From Pseudomonas sp. AB6 (GTDB lineage Bacteria > Pseudomonadota > Gammaproteobacteria > Pseudomonadales > Pseudomonadaceae), in contig NZ_JAVIWJ010000001.1 in assembly GCF_034314105.1 (NCBI RefSeq), positions 779,501 to 843,500 of the forward strand: a stretch of DNA of 64,000 bases, written 5' to 3'. The position numbers and the translations under genes were made by a program. Of this stretch, positions 1 through 8,703 are shown one piece after another (the first letter of the stretch is position 1; every line of letters starts with the position of its first letter). The notes under the pieces are model-generated. The model searched no databases. It had not been told where the DNA came from and was given only the letters and a program-made list of their open reading frames with translations.

Positions 1-1
1 A

Positions 2-550
2 CATGGGGCCATCGAATACGAATTTGCCCACCTCAACGGTATGTTGGTGCAACTGCTTGGGCTATATAAGCTGGGCGTCAATCAGCTACCCCTGCGCCCT
101 GACTATCACGAGCTTGATGATTTCATCGAAGCTCTGCTGGCCTGCCACCAGGATGTCTTGCACAGTCACGGTATTGTCGCGAACTACGAGATCGAGGGCT
201 TTAATGAACTCGGTTTCTTTGACCGTGAACTGATCAGCTCGGTTGTGGCAAACATCATCATCAATGCGATCCGCTATGCGCGCCACACGATACTGATCAC
301 CGCCCATGAAGAGGACGGCCAATTGGTGTTGACCGTCAATGACGATGGCCCAGGTTATCCGGCTCAGATGCTTGAGCATCAGTCAGACTACGTGCAGGGT
401 ATCAATCAACGCAGCGGCAGCACCGGCTTGGGCCTTTATTTCGCCGCGCGCATCGCCGAACGGCATGAGCGAAACGGTGTGCGTGGGCACATCGAACTGG
501 CCAACGGCGGCAAGTTGGGCGGCGGTAAATTCATTATTTACCTGCCCTAA
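2..550 (+). CDS. Sensor histidine kinase, C-terminal part (5' end outside window)
   Basis: The open frame runs in from the left edge (codons in phase from base 2), so only the C-terminal ~183 residues are visible. They form a HATPase_c domain: an N-box (NIIINAIRYAR), a G1 box (NDDGPGYP) and a G2 box (GSTGLGLYFAARIAE), ending in a short beta strand and stop. The phospho-acceptor His and any sensor domain lie outside, so the signal cannot be stated. It is convergent with hypE and unlikely to belong to the hydrogenase system, which has its own kinase HoxJ. The ATPase domain is certain; the partner regulator is unknown. Confidence 0.85.
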   Translation, partial: HGAIEYEFAHLNGMLVQLLGLYKLGVNQLPLRPDYHELDDFIEALLACHQDVLHSHGIVANYEIEGFNELGFFDRELISSVVANIIINAIRYARHTILITAHEEDGQLVLTVNDDGPGYPAQMLEHQSDYVQGINQRSGSTGLGLYFAARIAERHERNGVRGHIELANGGKLGGGKFIIYLP

Positions 551-558
551 AGTCTCGC

Positions 559-580
559 CGTCATCAGCATTAAGATGACG
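559..580. terminator. Inverted repeat between convergent genes
   Basis: A 7-bp perfect stem (CGTCATC / GATGACG) with an 8-nt loop sits in the 49-bp gap between the convergent kinase gene and hypE. Neither strand shows a long T-run after the stem, so it is at best a weak bidirectional terminator or a transcript-stabilising hairpin. Confidence 0.35.
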
Positions 581-599
581 CGCACACCCTGCGCGCGGA

Positions 600-1667
600 T
601 CAACAGATCCTAGGCAATTGTTCCCCGGTCAACCAATCCACGATCCGCCGCCCGCCAAAGCGGGTCTGCATCTGCACGAACCCATGTGAGTCATCCAGAA
701 CAGTGCCAATGCGCACTGCGTTTTGCCCCAGCGGATGGTCGCGCATGGCACTCAGCAGCGGTTCGGCGTCGGCCTGCGAGCAAATGGCGACCAACTTGCC
801 CTCGTTGGCGATATACAAGGGATCGAGGCCCAGCAGTTCACAGGCGGCTTCAACTTGGGGTAGAACCGGGATCATCGCTTCGTCGAGCAACATGCCCACC
901 CCGGATTGACCAGCAATTTCGTTCAGCGTTGTGGCCAGTCCGCCCCGCGTCGGGTCGCGGAGTACGCGCAGACCTGGAGCGACGGCGAGCATCTTGGCGA
1001 CCAGTTCGTGCAGGGCAATGCTGTCGGAAAGAATTTCGGTGTCGAATTCCAACGCCTCGCGCTTGGACATGATCGCCACGCCGTGCTCACCGATGCTACC
1101 GGATAACAAAATGGCATCGCCAGGACGCGCGCGATGGCCGCCCGTGTCAACGCCAGTGGCGACCACGCCAATTCCGGTGGTGCTGATGAAGACGCCGTCG
1201 CCTTTGCCGCGCTCAACCACTTTGGTATCGCCGGTGACAATCGGTACACCGGCATCCCGGGAGGCGCGGGCCATGGACTCGACGATGCGCTTGAGGTCGG
1301 CCAAAGGATAGCCTTCCTCGATGATAAAGCTGGCGGACAGATAGAGTGGGCGCGCGCCGGTCATGGCCACGTCGTTGACCGTGCCATGCACCGACAGGCT
1401 GCCGATGTCGCCGCCGGGAAAGAACAGCGGCGAGACCACATGGGCGTCGGTGGCCATGACCATGCGTTCGCCGGGGGCGAGTGCCGGGCTGAAGACAGCG
1501 CCGTCGTTGCCCTCACGCAGCCAAGCATTGTCGAAGGCGGCGACGAACAGTTCTTCGATTAATTGCGCCGAGGCGCGTCCGCCCGCGCCGTGGCTCATGT
1601 CGATGCGCCCGTCGCGCAGGTTCAGCGGACGAACATAGCCGCGCTTGACCGGGGAACGAGCGTTCAT
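600..1667 (-). CDS. hypE: HypE, carbamoyl-dehydratase for the hydrogenase cyanide ligand
   Basis: 355 residues, normal length. HypE takes the carbamoyl group from HypF on its C-terminal cysteine and dehydrates it with ATP to a thiocyanate, the source of the CN ligands of the NiFe centre. The PurM/AIR-synthase-like ATPase fold is seen in the N-terminal DMSHGAGG motif, GNDGAVF and the GDTKVVERGKGDGVF segment. The last four residues are PRIC, the diagnostic reactive tail with Cys355. The start overlaps the hypD stop by 4 bp (ATGA), so the two are translationally coupled. It is the last gene of the hox/hyp operon; no hypX follows. Confidence 0.97.
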   Translation of the reverse strand: MNARSPVKRGYVRPLNLRDGRIDMSHGAGGRASAQLIEELFVAAFDNAWLREGNDGAVFSPALAPGERMVMATDAHVVSPLFFPGGDIGSLSVHGTVNDVAMTGARPLYLSASFIIEEGYPLADLKRIVESMARASRDAGVPIVTGDTKVVERGKGDGVFISTTGIGVVATGVDTGGHRARPGDAILLSGSIGEHGVAIMSKREALEFDTEILSDSIALHELVAKMLAVAPGLRVLRDPTRGGLATTLNEIAGQSGVGMLLDEAMIPVLPQVEAACELLGLDPLYIANEGKLVAICSQADAEPLLSAMRDHPLGQNAVRIGTVLDDSHGFVQMQTRFGGRRIVDWLTGEQLPRIC

Positions 1668-2803
1668 AAAGCGACCACCTCAATATCCTTGTAGCGCCCG
1701 TAGGCGTAATGCGCGGCGCACGCGCCTTCGTTGGAAACCATGCATGACCCCATGGGGTTTTCCGGTGTACACACGGTGCCAAACAAGCGGCAATCAGTGG
1801 GTTTTTTCTGGCCCCGCAGAATTGCGCCGCACTCACAGGCTTTGTGGTCCGGCACCGCCTTATATTCCAGGCCAAAGCGCACTTCGGCGTCGTAGCGGGC
1901 GAAGGCCGGGCGAATCCGCAGGGCGCTGAGCGGGACTTCGCCGAGCCCGCGCCATTCAAAACTGGGACGTAGCTCGAACACTTCATCCATCAACGCCTGG
2001 GCACCGGTATTGCCATGGCGCCCGACTGCGCGGATGAACTCGTTCTCAACCTCGGCCCGGCCTCCGTTGACCTGGCGCACCAGCATCAAGATGGCTTGCA
2101 TCACGTCCAGCGGCTCAAAACCGGCGATCACCACCGGCTTGCGGTACCGAAGGGCGAAGCCCTCATAAGGCGCCGAGCCAATGACGATGCTGACGTGCGC
2201 CGGGCCGATGAAGCCGTCCAGTTCCACCGCTGAAGCGGCGTCATGTTGCGGGGCGGCGAGAATGTGAGAGATCGCCGCTGGGGTCAGGACATGGCAGCAA
2301 AGCACGCTGAAGTTATCCAGATCGCGTGCCGCCGCTTCGCGAATGATCAGCGCGGTAGGCGGGGTCGTGGTCTCGAAGCCGATGGCAAAGAACACCACTT
2401 GCCGTGATGGATTCGCCTCAGCAATTTTCAGCGCATCCAGCGGCGAGTAGATCATGCGGATGTCAGCGCCGTGGGCCTTGGCCCGCAACAAAGAAAGTCC
2501 TTCGGAGGCCGGCACACGCAGGGTGTCGCCGTAACTGCACAGGATCGCGCCGTCTTCCAGCGCCAGCTTGATTGCCAGGTCGATGCGTCCAATCGGCAAT
2601 ACGCAGACCGGGCAACCAGGACCGTGGATCATGCGCACGTTATCCGGCAGCAATTCGCTCACGCCATAGCGAGAAATCGCGTGAGTGTGGCCGCCGCAGA
2701 ACTCCATGAACCGATACGCGCGGTCGGGGTGCGCTTCTTCGCGGATGCGGGCAGCGATGCGTTGCGCCAACTCGCCGTCGCGGTATTCGTCGATGTACTT
2801 CAT
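1664..2803 (-). CDS. hypD: HypD, Fe-S scaffold for Fe(CN)2CO assembly
   Basis: 379 residues. HypD carries a [4Fe-4S] cluster and, with HypC, holds the iron while CN and CO are attached. Signature motifs are present: EFCGGHTHAI (Cys36), HGPGCPVCV (Cys64, Cys67) and a Cys-rich C-terminus (CECGAILRG, then Cys residues in DCRLFGTVCTP and CMVSNEGAC) that binds the cluster. It overlaps hypC by 4 bp at its start and hypE by 4 bp at its end, in the usual hypCDE order. Nothing looks damaged. Confidence 0.97.
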   Translation of the reverse strand: MKYIDEYRDGELAQRIAARIREEAHPDRAYRFMEFCGGHTHAISRYGVSELLPDNVRMIHGPGCPVCVLPIGRIDLAIKLALEDGAILCSYGDTLRVPASEGLSLLRAKAHGADIRMIYSPLDALKIAEANPSRQVVFFAIGFETTTPPTALIIREAAARDLDNFSVLCCHVLTPAAISHILAAPQHDAASAVELDGFIGPAHVSIVIGSAPYEGFALRYRKPVVIAGFEPLDVMQAILMLVRQVNGGRAEVENEFIRAVGRHGNTGAQALMDEVFELRPSFEWRGLGEVPLSALRIRPAFARYDAEVRFGLEYKAVPDHKACECGAILRGQKKPTDCRLFGTVCTPENPMGSCMVSNEGACAAHYAYGRYKDIEVVAL

Positions 2804-3033
2804 GAGGCTTCCGATTGCGCGCGGTTCAATTCGTCGAACATTTCCAGCGTGCGCTGGGCTTCTTCTGGATCAATCAAACCCAAGGCATAGCCGACATGGA
2901 TAATCACGTAGTCGCCGACCTGTGCTTCAGGCACCAGCGCCAAGGAGATTTCTTTGCGGATACCGCCGAGATCCACCAGCGCTGTGTCGACACCACGCAG
3001 TTCGATGACGCGGGCGGGAATGGCTAGGCACAT
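2800..3033 (-). CDS. hypC: HypC, hydrogenase maturation chaperone
   Basis: 77 residues beginning MCLAIPARVIE, the HypC signature. Cys2, exposed after Met removal, binds iron and contacts HypD and the large-subunit precursor. The C-terminal part contains the family segment HVGYALGLIDPEEAQRTL. It overlaps the hypF 3' end by 10 bp and the hypD start by 4 bp. A second family member, HoxL, is encoded upstream in the same operon; HypC is probably the general Fe(CN)2CO carrier and HoxL the MBH-specific one. Confidence 0.96.
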   Translation of the reverse strand: MCLAIPARVIELRGVDTALVDLGGIRKEISLALVPEAQVGDYVIIHVGYALGLIDPEEAQRTLEMFDELNRAQSEAS

Positions 3034-4181
3034 GGGATTTCCTCCAGCGGCAAGGCCGCTTGGCTTTCAAGTTCGGGCCAATGGGCGGCGATCCAGCCTT
3101 GGCCGAGGGCAAGTCCGGCATCGCCGCAGGACACGCTTTGTGCGGTAAACACCTGTACGCCACAGGCGCTAAGCCGTTGGGTAAGTCGCGCACTGAGCAA
3201 GCGATTGGCGAAACAGCCGCCGCCGAGCATGACCGGCAGATTTCCAGGCTGTTGCAGTACCCAGTCTGAAAGGGCAGCAGCCAGTGCCAAGTGAAAAACT
3301 GCTGCGCCTTCGGCGCTGCGGCCATGGTCGGCCAGATCGAATAGCCGGGTAAGCAACAGGCGCAGATCCAGCACGCCGTCCGCTTGAATGCGCCATAGGC
3401 CATCAACTACCGGGTCGGCGTTCACCGCCAGGTACTCGCTGGCCGAACGTTCCAGCGCGATAGCCGCTTCGGCCTCGGCTTGCTGGCGAACACTGAGACC
3501 CAGAATTCCGGCAGCCGCGTCGAACCAGCGGCCCGCGCCGCTGCTCGGCGGGCAATTGAGCTCACGGCGGAGCATGCCGGCGACGGTGCCGGCGCTTTGC
3601 TCGCCCACCAGCGGGCCCAGACGCGGGGTGATTTCAGCGTCGCGGCCCAACAGGTGCAGCGCGGCGGCGGTCAGCCGCCACGGCTCACGGGCGGCGATGT
3701 CGCCACCTGGCAACGGCAACGGCAGCAGATGACCGAGCCGACGCCAAGCGTGAGCGACCCACAGCAACTCGCCACCCCAAGCGGCGCCGTCACTGCCCAA
3801 GCCAACGCCGTCCAGTGCCAGACCCAGCACCGGCCCGTCGAGTCCATGTTCAGCCATCACCGCAGCAACATGGGCGTGGTGATGCTGAACCGCCAGCGCT
3901 GGCACGTCCAATCGCTCGGCCAGGCTGACGGCCAGTTGCGAACTGTAGAAATCCGGGTGCAAGTCATGGGCGATAGCGTGCGGCGTGATCTCGGCCAATG
4001 TCAGCAGGCGTTCCAACGACGCCTCAAGGGCCAGACAACTTTGCGGATCGCCCAGATCACCGTGCACCGGTGACCACAACACCTGATCGCGCTGGAGCAG
4101 ACACGCCGCATTTTTTAGCCAGGCACCGCAGGCCAATACCGGTGGCCAGACGTTCATGTTGGGGAGTTTCTGACTGTGCAC
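3024..4181 (-). CDS. hypF: Short HypF: Kae1-like carbamoyltransferase domain only
   Basis: 385 residues, about half the ~750-residue family norm. Normal HypF has acylphosphatase, zinc-finger, YrdC-like and Kae1-like domains. Here only the last is present: the HHHAH metal-binding motif at residues 100-104, LALDGVGLGSDGAAWGGE, and GGGCFANRLL near the C-terminus. The start is GTG, preceded by AAGGAGG at 6-nt spacing inside the end of hypB. There is no room upstream for the missing domains, because hypB ends 1 bp away. A similarly short HypF1 is known in R. eutropha, so this is a natural variant rather than a decayed gene. A full-length HypF may exist elsewhere. Confidence 0.93.
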   Translation of the reverse strand: MHSQKLPNMNVWPPVLACGAWLKNAACLLQRDQVLWSPVHGDLGDPQSCLALEASLERLLTLAEITPHAIAHDLHPDFYSSQLAVSLAERLDVPALAVQHHHAHVAAVMAEHGLDGPVLGLALDGVGLGSDGAAWGGELLWVAHAWRRLGHLLPLPLPGGDIAAREPWRLTAAALHLLGRDAEITPRLGPLVGEQSAGTVAGMLRRELNCPPSSGAGRWFDAAAGILGLSVRQQAEAEAAIALERSASEYLAVNADPVVDGLWRIQADGVLDLRLLLTRLFDLADHGRSAEGAAVFHLALAAALSDWVLQQPGNLPVMLGGGCFANRLLSARLTQRLSACGVQVFTAQSVSCGDAGLALGQGWIAAHWPELESQAALPLEEIPCA

Positions 4182-4182
4182 G

Positions 4183-5169
4183 TCAGGCCTCCTTGGTTGA
4201 TATTTTTAGCGCTGCCAGCTCCGCTTCCAGCGCGGCAATGCGCGCCGCTCGGCGATCCATTTGCGGCGCGCCGGCCAGCAGCCAGTCGATCCAGGCATCC
4301 AGACCGGTGCCGTCGCGGGCGCTGAGCTGAATGATCTGCAACTGCGGATTGACCTGATGGGCGTAGTCCAGGCAGCGCTGCACATCGAAGTCCAGGTGCG
4401 GCAACAGGTCGATCTTGTTGAGAATCATCAATTGCGCGGCGGCGAACATGTCCGGGTACTTGAGCGGTTTGTCCTCGCCTTCGGTGACCGACAAAATCGC
4501 CACTTTCCCGGCTTCGCCAAGGTCCCACAGCGCCGGGCAGACCAAATTGCCGACGTTCTCGATAAACAGAATGCCCGCCGGTTCGTCTGCGGCCTTTGGG
4601 TGATGGTTATGAGTATGGTGATTGGAAAGCAGCGGAGCCTTGGCGTGAGAGTGGCCATGCCCTGCGGCGTGCAGTTCATCGTGCAGCGGCAGGCGCGCAT
4701 AGGCTTGGGTGATCATCCGCGCGTCCAGGTGGCAACCCTTGCCGGTGTTGATCTGGATCGCCGCCACCCCGGTTTCGCGGATGCGCTCGGCGTCGTGACG
4801 GGTCTGTTGGTCGCCTTCAATGACCGCCAATGGCAACCCAGGTTGGCGTGCGCGCAGGGCCAGCAGGGTGGCACACAACAGCGTGGTTTTTCCCGAGCCG
4901 GGGCTGGACACCAGGTTGAGCGCCAACACGCCGTGGGCGGTGAAATTCTGCCGATTGCGGGCGGCGTGGCGGTCGTTCTCGCCGAGCACATCTTGTTCGA
5001 TGCGGATCGTGCGTGCCTGGCTCAAGCCGGGCACTGAAACCCGCGCTTGGCCCGCGCCGTAATGCAGATCGCCAGTGGCGTCGACCTGCACGTCGCTATC
5101 GGGGGCGGCTTCGTTGCTTGGGTCTTGCTCGTGTGAATGGCCGGTACCGCAGCCGCAGACGACGCACAT
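4183..5169 (-). CDS. hypB: HypB, nickel-inserting GTPase with internal His-rich loop
   Basis: 328 residues. HypB works with HypA to deliver nickel to the large-subunit precursor. It has the N-terminal high-affinity nickel site CVVCGC (residues 2-7), Walker A SSPGSGKT (88-95), the metal-site Cys/His in [13 protein letters not shown] (251-254) and a short C-terminal helical tail. Unusually, the main His-rich stretch (ten His between residues 163 and 190) is inserted in the GTPase domain, between GKGCHLDA and the ENVGNLVCP strand; in most HypB proteins it lies near the N-terminus. The gene lies between hypA and hypF. Confidence 0.96.
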   Translation of the reverse strand: MCVVCGCGTGHSHEQDPSNEAAPDSDVQVDATGDLHYGAGQARVSVPGLSQARTIRIEQDVLGENDRHAARNRQNFTAHGVLALNLVSSPGSGKTTLLCATLLALRARQPGLPLAVIEGDQQTRHDAERIRETGVAAIQINTGKGCHLDARMITQAYARLPLHDELHAAGHGHSHAKAPLLSNHHTHNHHPKAADEPAGILFIENVGNLVCPALWDLGEAGKVAILSVTEGEDKPLKYPDMFAAAQLMILNKIDLLPHLDFDVQRCLDYAHQVNPQLQIIQLSARDGTGLDAWIDWLLAGAPQMDRRAARIAALEAELAALKISTKEA

Positions 5170-5204
5170 GGCGTTTCTCCAGATCTCTAATCAGAAATCA
5201 AATG

Positions 5205-5552
5205 TCAGTGGTCCTCGACCTGTAGATCGAGGATGCGTAATTCGGTGCCGCCGGTGGGCTGCAACCAGAAGCCGCCGCAGGTCGGGCAAGGTGCGCCGCG
5301 TTCGACCAAGGGCACGCTGGCGGCGCAGTCCAGGCACCAGGCCTGACCGTGGGGCTCTTCGATGTCGATCTGCGCGCCTGCCAGCAACGTGCCGGGTGCC
5401 AACGCTTCCAGGGCGAAACGCAACGCATGCACTTCGACCCCGGCCAGTTTTCCGGCCTCCAGACGTAAACGGCTGACGCGCACGAACGGATCGGCCGCCG
5501 CTGCTGCTTCCACAGCACTAAGAATGCCGCCCGCCAGACTCAATTCATGCAT
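5205..5552 (-). CDS. hypA: HypA, nickel metallochaperone
   Basis: 115 residues starting MHELSL; His2 and the flanking residues form the nickel site. A zinc ribbon is visible as CLDC (Cys73, Cys76) and CPTC (Cys89, Cys92). It transfers nickel together with HypB to apo-HoxG. Its start overlaps the hoxV stop by 8 bp, showing that accessory hox and hyp genes form one transcription unit. Length and motifs are normal. Confidence 0.96.
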   Translation of the reverse strand: MHELSLAGGILSAVEAAAAADPFVRVSRLRLEAGKLAGVEVHALRFALEALAPGTLLAGAQIDIEEPHGQAWCLDCAASVPLVERGAPCPTCGGFWLQPTGGTELRILDLQVEDH

Positions 5553-6642
5553 GGATTGGCGTTCCTTGGTGGTTGTCTGGGTCCATCTTCAGACCGGTTT
5601 CTAGCGTAAACGCGATGCAGGGATCGAAGGCCGCCATCAATAACTCGGCCTGGCGCTGGCTGCGTGGATCGTCACTGGGTAACGATGACAGCGCCTGGGA
5701 CAGAGCGCCCTGCGGGTGCATGTTCCATTCGGTGGGCGCAACGATTTGATAGTCGCTGATCTTTACGCCGTCGCCGTGACACTCCAGACATACCCGATGC
5801 AGCAACAGACCGCGAGCGGTTTCGCTCCAGGCCAAGGCTTCGCCCGTATCCAAGGCCAGTGCGCCAAGCGCCGGGGCGCGGGCATCGGGCAGCGACAGTC
5901 GGGCCAGTTCGGCGACCCGCGCACCCAGTCTTAGCCAGGCGGTGCTGTGGCGTTTCGGATGGGCTTCACCCAGTCGGGTCCAACTTCCGGTTTCGCAGGG
6001 TTGGCCATTCAGTTCAGGGCGCTTGGCAAAATCGGCGCAACCACGCAAGTGCTCTGCAGTTGCGCGTAACGCTGAGTTGTCGGTGATCAGTTGCAGCGCA
6101 TTCACCGGCAATTGCAGCGATTGCGCATCGTCGCGGCAGTGGGCGAAGGCGCGGCTAAGCCAGTGGTTCTTGAGCGAAGTCCATTCCATTAAGGTGCGCT
6201 GAGGATCGTCTTCCCAGCGTTGTAGCCAAGCGCGCACCGGGGCGCCGAGCCAGACACTCATGGTGGCTTCGGGCGCTTGATCCCAAGCATGCAGTTCAAT
6301 GGGAGAGCAGCGCTCAGCGCTGGGGTTAAGCAACAGCGGCCAGTCGAGCAGGATACGCCGCAGGTGCTCACGGCGAGTTTCGGCTAGTAAAGCCAGGCTG
6401 GCGCCCACCTGGATCGTTGCCTGCCCCTGCAATGCCGTGCTAACTGCAAGTTGCGCAGTCAATCCATGGGCCTGAGCGCATAAGCTGTAAAGCAGCGGCA
6501 GACGTACAGCCGCAGCCTCAGGGGGTTGGCCGCGCAATAGACGCGCGGCCAAAAGCGGGCGGCTGCCGATGATCGCCGGTTGCTGACCGGGTCGAATCGT
6601 GAGTGATCCGGCAAGCCCAGACAGGCTGTTTGGGGGCGTCAT
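5545..6642 (-). CDS. hoxV: HoxV/HupK-type hydrogenase assembly scaffold
   Basis: 365 residues, related to the hydrogenase large subunit but catalytically dead. In R. eutropha HoxV acts with HoxL as a scaffold for the Fe(CN)2CO unit of the membrane-bound hydrogenase under aerobic conditions. Near the C-terminus the large-subunit motif survives in part as DPCIAF, lacking the second cysteine and the histidine. Linked by ATGA to hoxT upstream and by an 8-bp overlap to hypA downstream. The assignment rests on this relic motif, length and position. Confidence 0.88.
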   Translation of the reverse strand: MTPPNSLSGLAGSLTIRPGQQPAIIGSRPLLAARLLRGQPPEAAAVRLPLLYSLCAQAHGLTAQLAVSTALQGQATIQVGASLALLAETRREHLRRILLDWPLLLNPSAERCSPIELHAWDQAPEATMSVWLGAPVRAWLQRWEDDPQRTLMEWTSLKNHWLSRAFAHCRDDAQSLQLPVNALQLITDNSALRATAEHLRGCADFAKRPELNGQPCETGSWTRLGEAHPKRHSTAWLRLGARVAELARLSLPDARAPALGALALDTGEALAWSETARGLLLHRVCLECHGDGVKISDYQIVAPTEWNMHPQGALSQALSSLPSDDPRSQRQAELLMAAFDPCIAFTLETGLKMDPDNHQGTPIHA

Positions 6643-7148
6643 TGCGCGTCGCCGGACAAACGGCCGAACAGCAACGAGCGGCGACTAAGCGCCGGGTGTT
6701 GCGGGGTGTGTTCTTCTTCGGCCGGGCCGCGCAAAAGCATCAATACCTGTTCAGCGGTGGCGCGGGCTGCCGCTTGATCCGCGAACTCAAAAACCGGCGA
6801 AAACAACGAGCAGCTTTCGTAGGTGCCGAAGTCTGCATCGACTGCGCCAATGAACGTTAGGTGTTGGCCACCGAACAGATGTTCACGGGAGGCGCCTTGG
6901 GCCAAGGGTGCACTCAAGGCTGGAGCCAACCACATCAGGTTCATGAACCAGGGCGTGATCAGAATCCCGAGCACCCCGCAGGACGCGTCTTCACCGGCAA
7001 CTTGCGGGGCAAAACCCACGGCCTCGACCTCCAACACGGGATTGAGGAAGGGCAGGCCGCGCATGCGAGTGTCGGCGATATCCCGGAAATGGGCCGCCAG
7101 TTCTGCTCCCCGCAGTTGCGCACTGTCTGGCCATTCAGGCTGCGTCAT
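6639..7148 (-). CDS. hoxT: HoxT/HupJ hydrogenase accessory protein
   Basis: 169 residues from the ATG at 7148, which overlaps the hoxR 3' end by 14 bp. An upstream extension in the same frame is only the shadow of hoxR. HoxT/HupJ proteins are needed for full membrane-bound hydrogenase activity in air, but their biochemical role is not well defined. No cofactor motif is seen; the middle contains a hydrophobic stretch (GVLGILITPWFMNLMWLAPAL). The name rests on the conserved hoxQ-R-T-V order. Confidence 0.85.
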   Translation of the reverse strand: MTQPEWPDSAQLRGAELAAHFRDIADTRMRGLPFLNPVLEVEAVGFAPQVAGEDASCGVLGILITPWFMNLMWLAPALSAPLAQGASREHLFGGQHLTFIGAVDADFGTYESCSLFSPVFEFADQAAARATAEQVLMLLRGPAEEEHTPQHPALSRRSLLFGRLSGDAQ

Positions 7149-7365
7149 TGAGCACCATGAACTGCTCGGCGGCGCCATCGCAGTTCGGGCAGCACCAATG
7201 GTCCGGCAACGCGGAAAACGGCGTGCCGGGCTCAATTTGCCACACCGGATCACCGTCCTTCGGGTCGTACACCCACCAGCAGATCTTGCACTCCAGGCGA
7301 GTGTCATCGCTGATGCGAGTGGAATCGCCTCGGTAGCTGCCTTCAAAGCTGGGTCTGTCCGTCAT
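7135..7365 (-). CDS. hoxR: HoxR/HupI rubredoxin
   Basis: 76 residues with a rubredoxin iron site: CKIC (Cys26, Cys29) and CPNC (Cys59, Cys62), plus the family VYDPKDGDP and PGTPFSALPDHW segments. In aerobic hydrogenase systems this rubredoxin supports correct small-subunit cluster assembly in the presence of O2. The ATG at 7365 directly follows the hoxQ stop and has an AAGGG element just upstream; an extension to 7395 would run into hoxQ without support. Confidence 0.94.
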   Translation of the reverse strand: MTDRPSFEGSYRGDSTRISDDTRLECKICWWVYDPKDGDPVWQIEPGTPFSALPDHWCCPNCDGAAEQFMVLNDAA

Positions 7366-7366
7366 A

Positions 7367-8209
7367 TCACTGCCCTTCAAACCATTGAATAACATCCTCG
7401 AAACGCTCCAGCGAATCGCTGAGGTCTTCCGGCGCTGCGCAGATCACCTCTGGCAGGTCGGTGATCTCGATGGTGTCGAGAATGAGCGCATCCTGGGAAT
7501 TGAAGTACGTGACGCGCCAGCAGTTGTGGATCAGGGTGCTGCTGATCCGGCAATTGCCGTAACCACGCGCCAATGCCCGCACTGGGCCGACCGGCAAACA
7601 CACGTCGAGGAAACCAATGTCTTGCTCGGACAACGGCAGCAGCGTCAGGTTGATCACATGGGCCGGGCTGCCGGGTTGCCAGTGCTGAGTCTGGTCTTCG
7701 ATCTCGGTGAGAATCGCCGGAGCGTTCATCACGCCCATCGGCAGCGCAGACCGGATATCAAAGGCTGCTGGCCGCGCCGCGTCACGGGCAACGCTGCGCA
7801 GTTGGGCGGGGGCGGCACCGACCTCGACATAATCTTGGCCTTCACCATAGAGGCGCCAGACCCCAGCGAAGATCGACTCCTGAATCCGCAACGGCGGTTC
7901 CACGACCAGCATGATGCTGACTTCGCCTTCACCGAGCAGTTGATCCAGCAGCGTGCGATCACCGACTTCAAGCCCGCTCAAATCGAGGCTTTCTGTGGCT
8001 TCACCGCGGTTGCAGGCATACAGCCGGTGCAGAAGGTCTTGCAACGCCTGACGTGCGCCGGGCAATTCGTCCAATTCTTCCGGCTCGGGCAGTATCGGCG
8101 CGCTGTGGGTGTACATGCCTTGGGGCATGCTGATGTATTCGAGGACTTCCTCTTCCACTTGGGAGCCGGGACCGAGATCGACCAGCGGGATGTACATTTG
8201 TGGGGCCAT
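7367..8209 (-). CDS. hoxQ: HoxQ/HupH (HyaF-like) small-subunit chaperone
   Basis: 280 residues from the ATG at 8209 (MAPQMYIPLVDLG). This start has a strong Shine-Dalgarno (GGAGG, 7-nt spacing); an in-frame upstream start at 8233 would overlap hoxO and lacks one. HoxQ/HupH/HyaF proteins act with HoxO on the Tat-exported small subunit and protect its Fe-S cluster assembly in air. The family shows no catalytic motif, but length and position between hoxO and hoxR are typical. Confidence 0.9.
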   Translation of the reverse strand: MAPQMYIPLVDLGPGSQVEEEVLEYISMPQGMYTHSAPILPEPEELDELPGARQALQDLLHRLYACNRGEATESLDLSGLEVGDRTLLDQLLGEGEVSIMLVVEPPLRIQESIFAGVWRLYGEGQDYVEVGAAPAQLRSVARDAARPAAFDIRSALPMGVMNAPAILTEIEDQTQHWQPGSPAHVINLTLLPLSEQDIGFLDVCLPVGPVRALARGYGNCRISSTLIHNCWRVTYFNSQDALILDTIEITDLPEVICAAPEDLSDSLERFEDVIQWFEGQ

Positions 8210-8223
8210 AGGCGTTCCTCCGT

Positions 8224-8703
8224 TCACTGGCAACCACCGTTAGCGCCAGGCGTTTCGGCGAACAGGGGAATGCGGGCATTGCTCTGGGCCAAGGCTTTAT
8301 CAGCCAGGCTCAGGTATTCGTCCCAGTCGTGCATGCCGTCGATGGTAGTGACGTAACCGCCGTCGCGCAGCCAGACCAAGGTCGGCCAGCGGCGCAGGGC
8401 AAAACGTGCCGCGATGGCTTCTTCTTCCGCGCGATGAACGACACCCAGCCGCAAGGTGCAGCCGTGGCGGCGGGACACTTCCTGGCGCAGTTCGGGCAAG
8501 ACCACCGCCACGTCCAGGGATTCAGGGTGGCGCACCGGGTCGCCACACAGCAGCAACAGACAGTTGCCGCCCAGGGCGAGCCAGGCGTCGAGGTTTTCGC
8601 AGCCAATCCAGCTGGCGTCGAATTGCTCCACCAGCCGCGTGATCAGCGCAGGGATGGCCGGCGGGACAGGGATAGGCGCCATGAAAGCGGCGGATTCACT
8701 CAT
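8224..8703 (-). CDS. hoxO: HoxO/HupG (HyaE-like) thioredoxin-fold chaperone
   Basis: 159 residues, HyaE/HupG family. The fold is thioredoxin-like but no CxxC redox motif is present, as expected for a chaperone. In E. coli and R. eutropha it binds the Tat signal of the hydrogenase small subunit and delays export until maturation is complete. The start overlaps hoxL by 4 bp (ATGA). Confidence 0.9.
   Translation of the reverse strand: MSESAAFMAPIPVPPAIPALITRLVEQFDASWIGCENLDAWLALGGNCLLLLCGDPVRHPESLDVAVVLPELRQEVSRRHGCTLRLGVVHRAEEEAIAARFALRRWPTLVWLRDGGYVTTIDGMHDWDEYLSLADKALAQSNARIPLFAETPGANGGCQ

Noticed and set aside
5545..6642. hoxV as a broken hydrogenase large-subunit gene
   Set aside because: The missing C-terminal Cys and shortened length are normal for the HupK/HoxV scaffold family, and the gene is intact within the operon.
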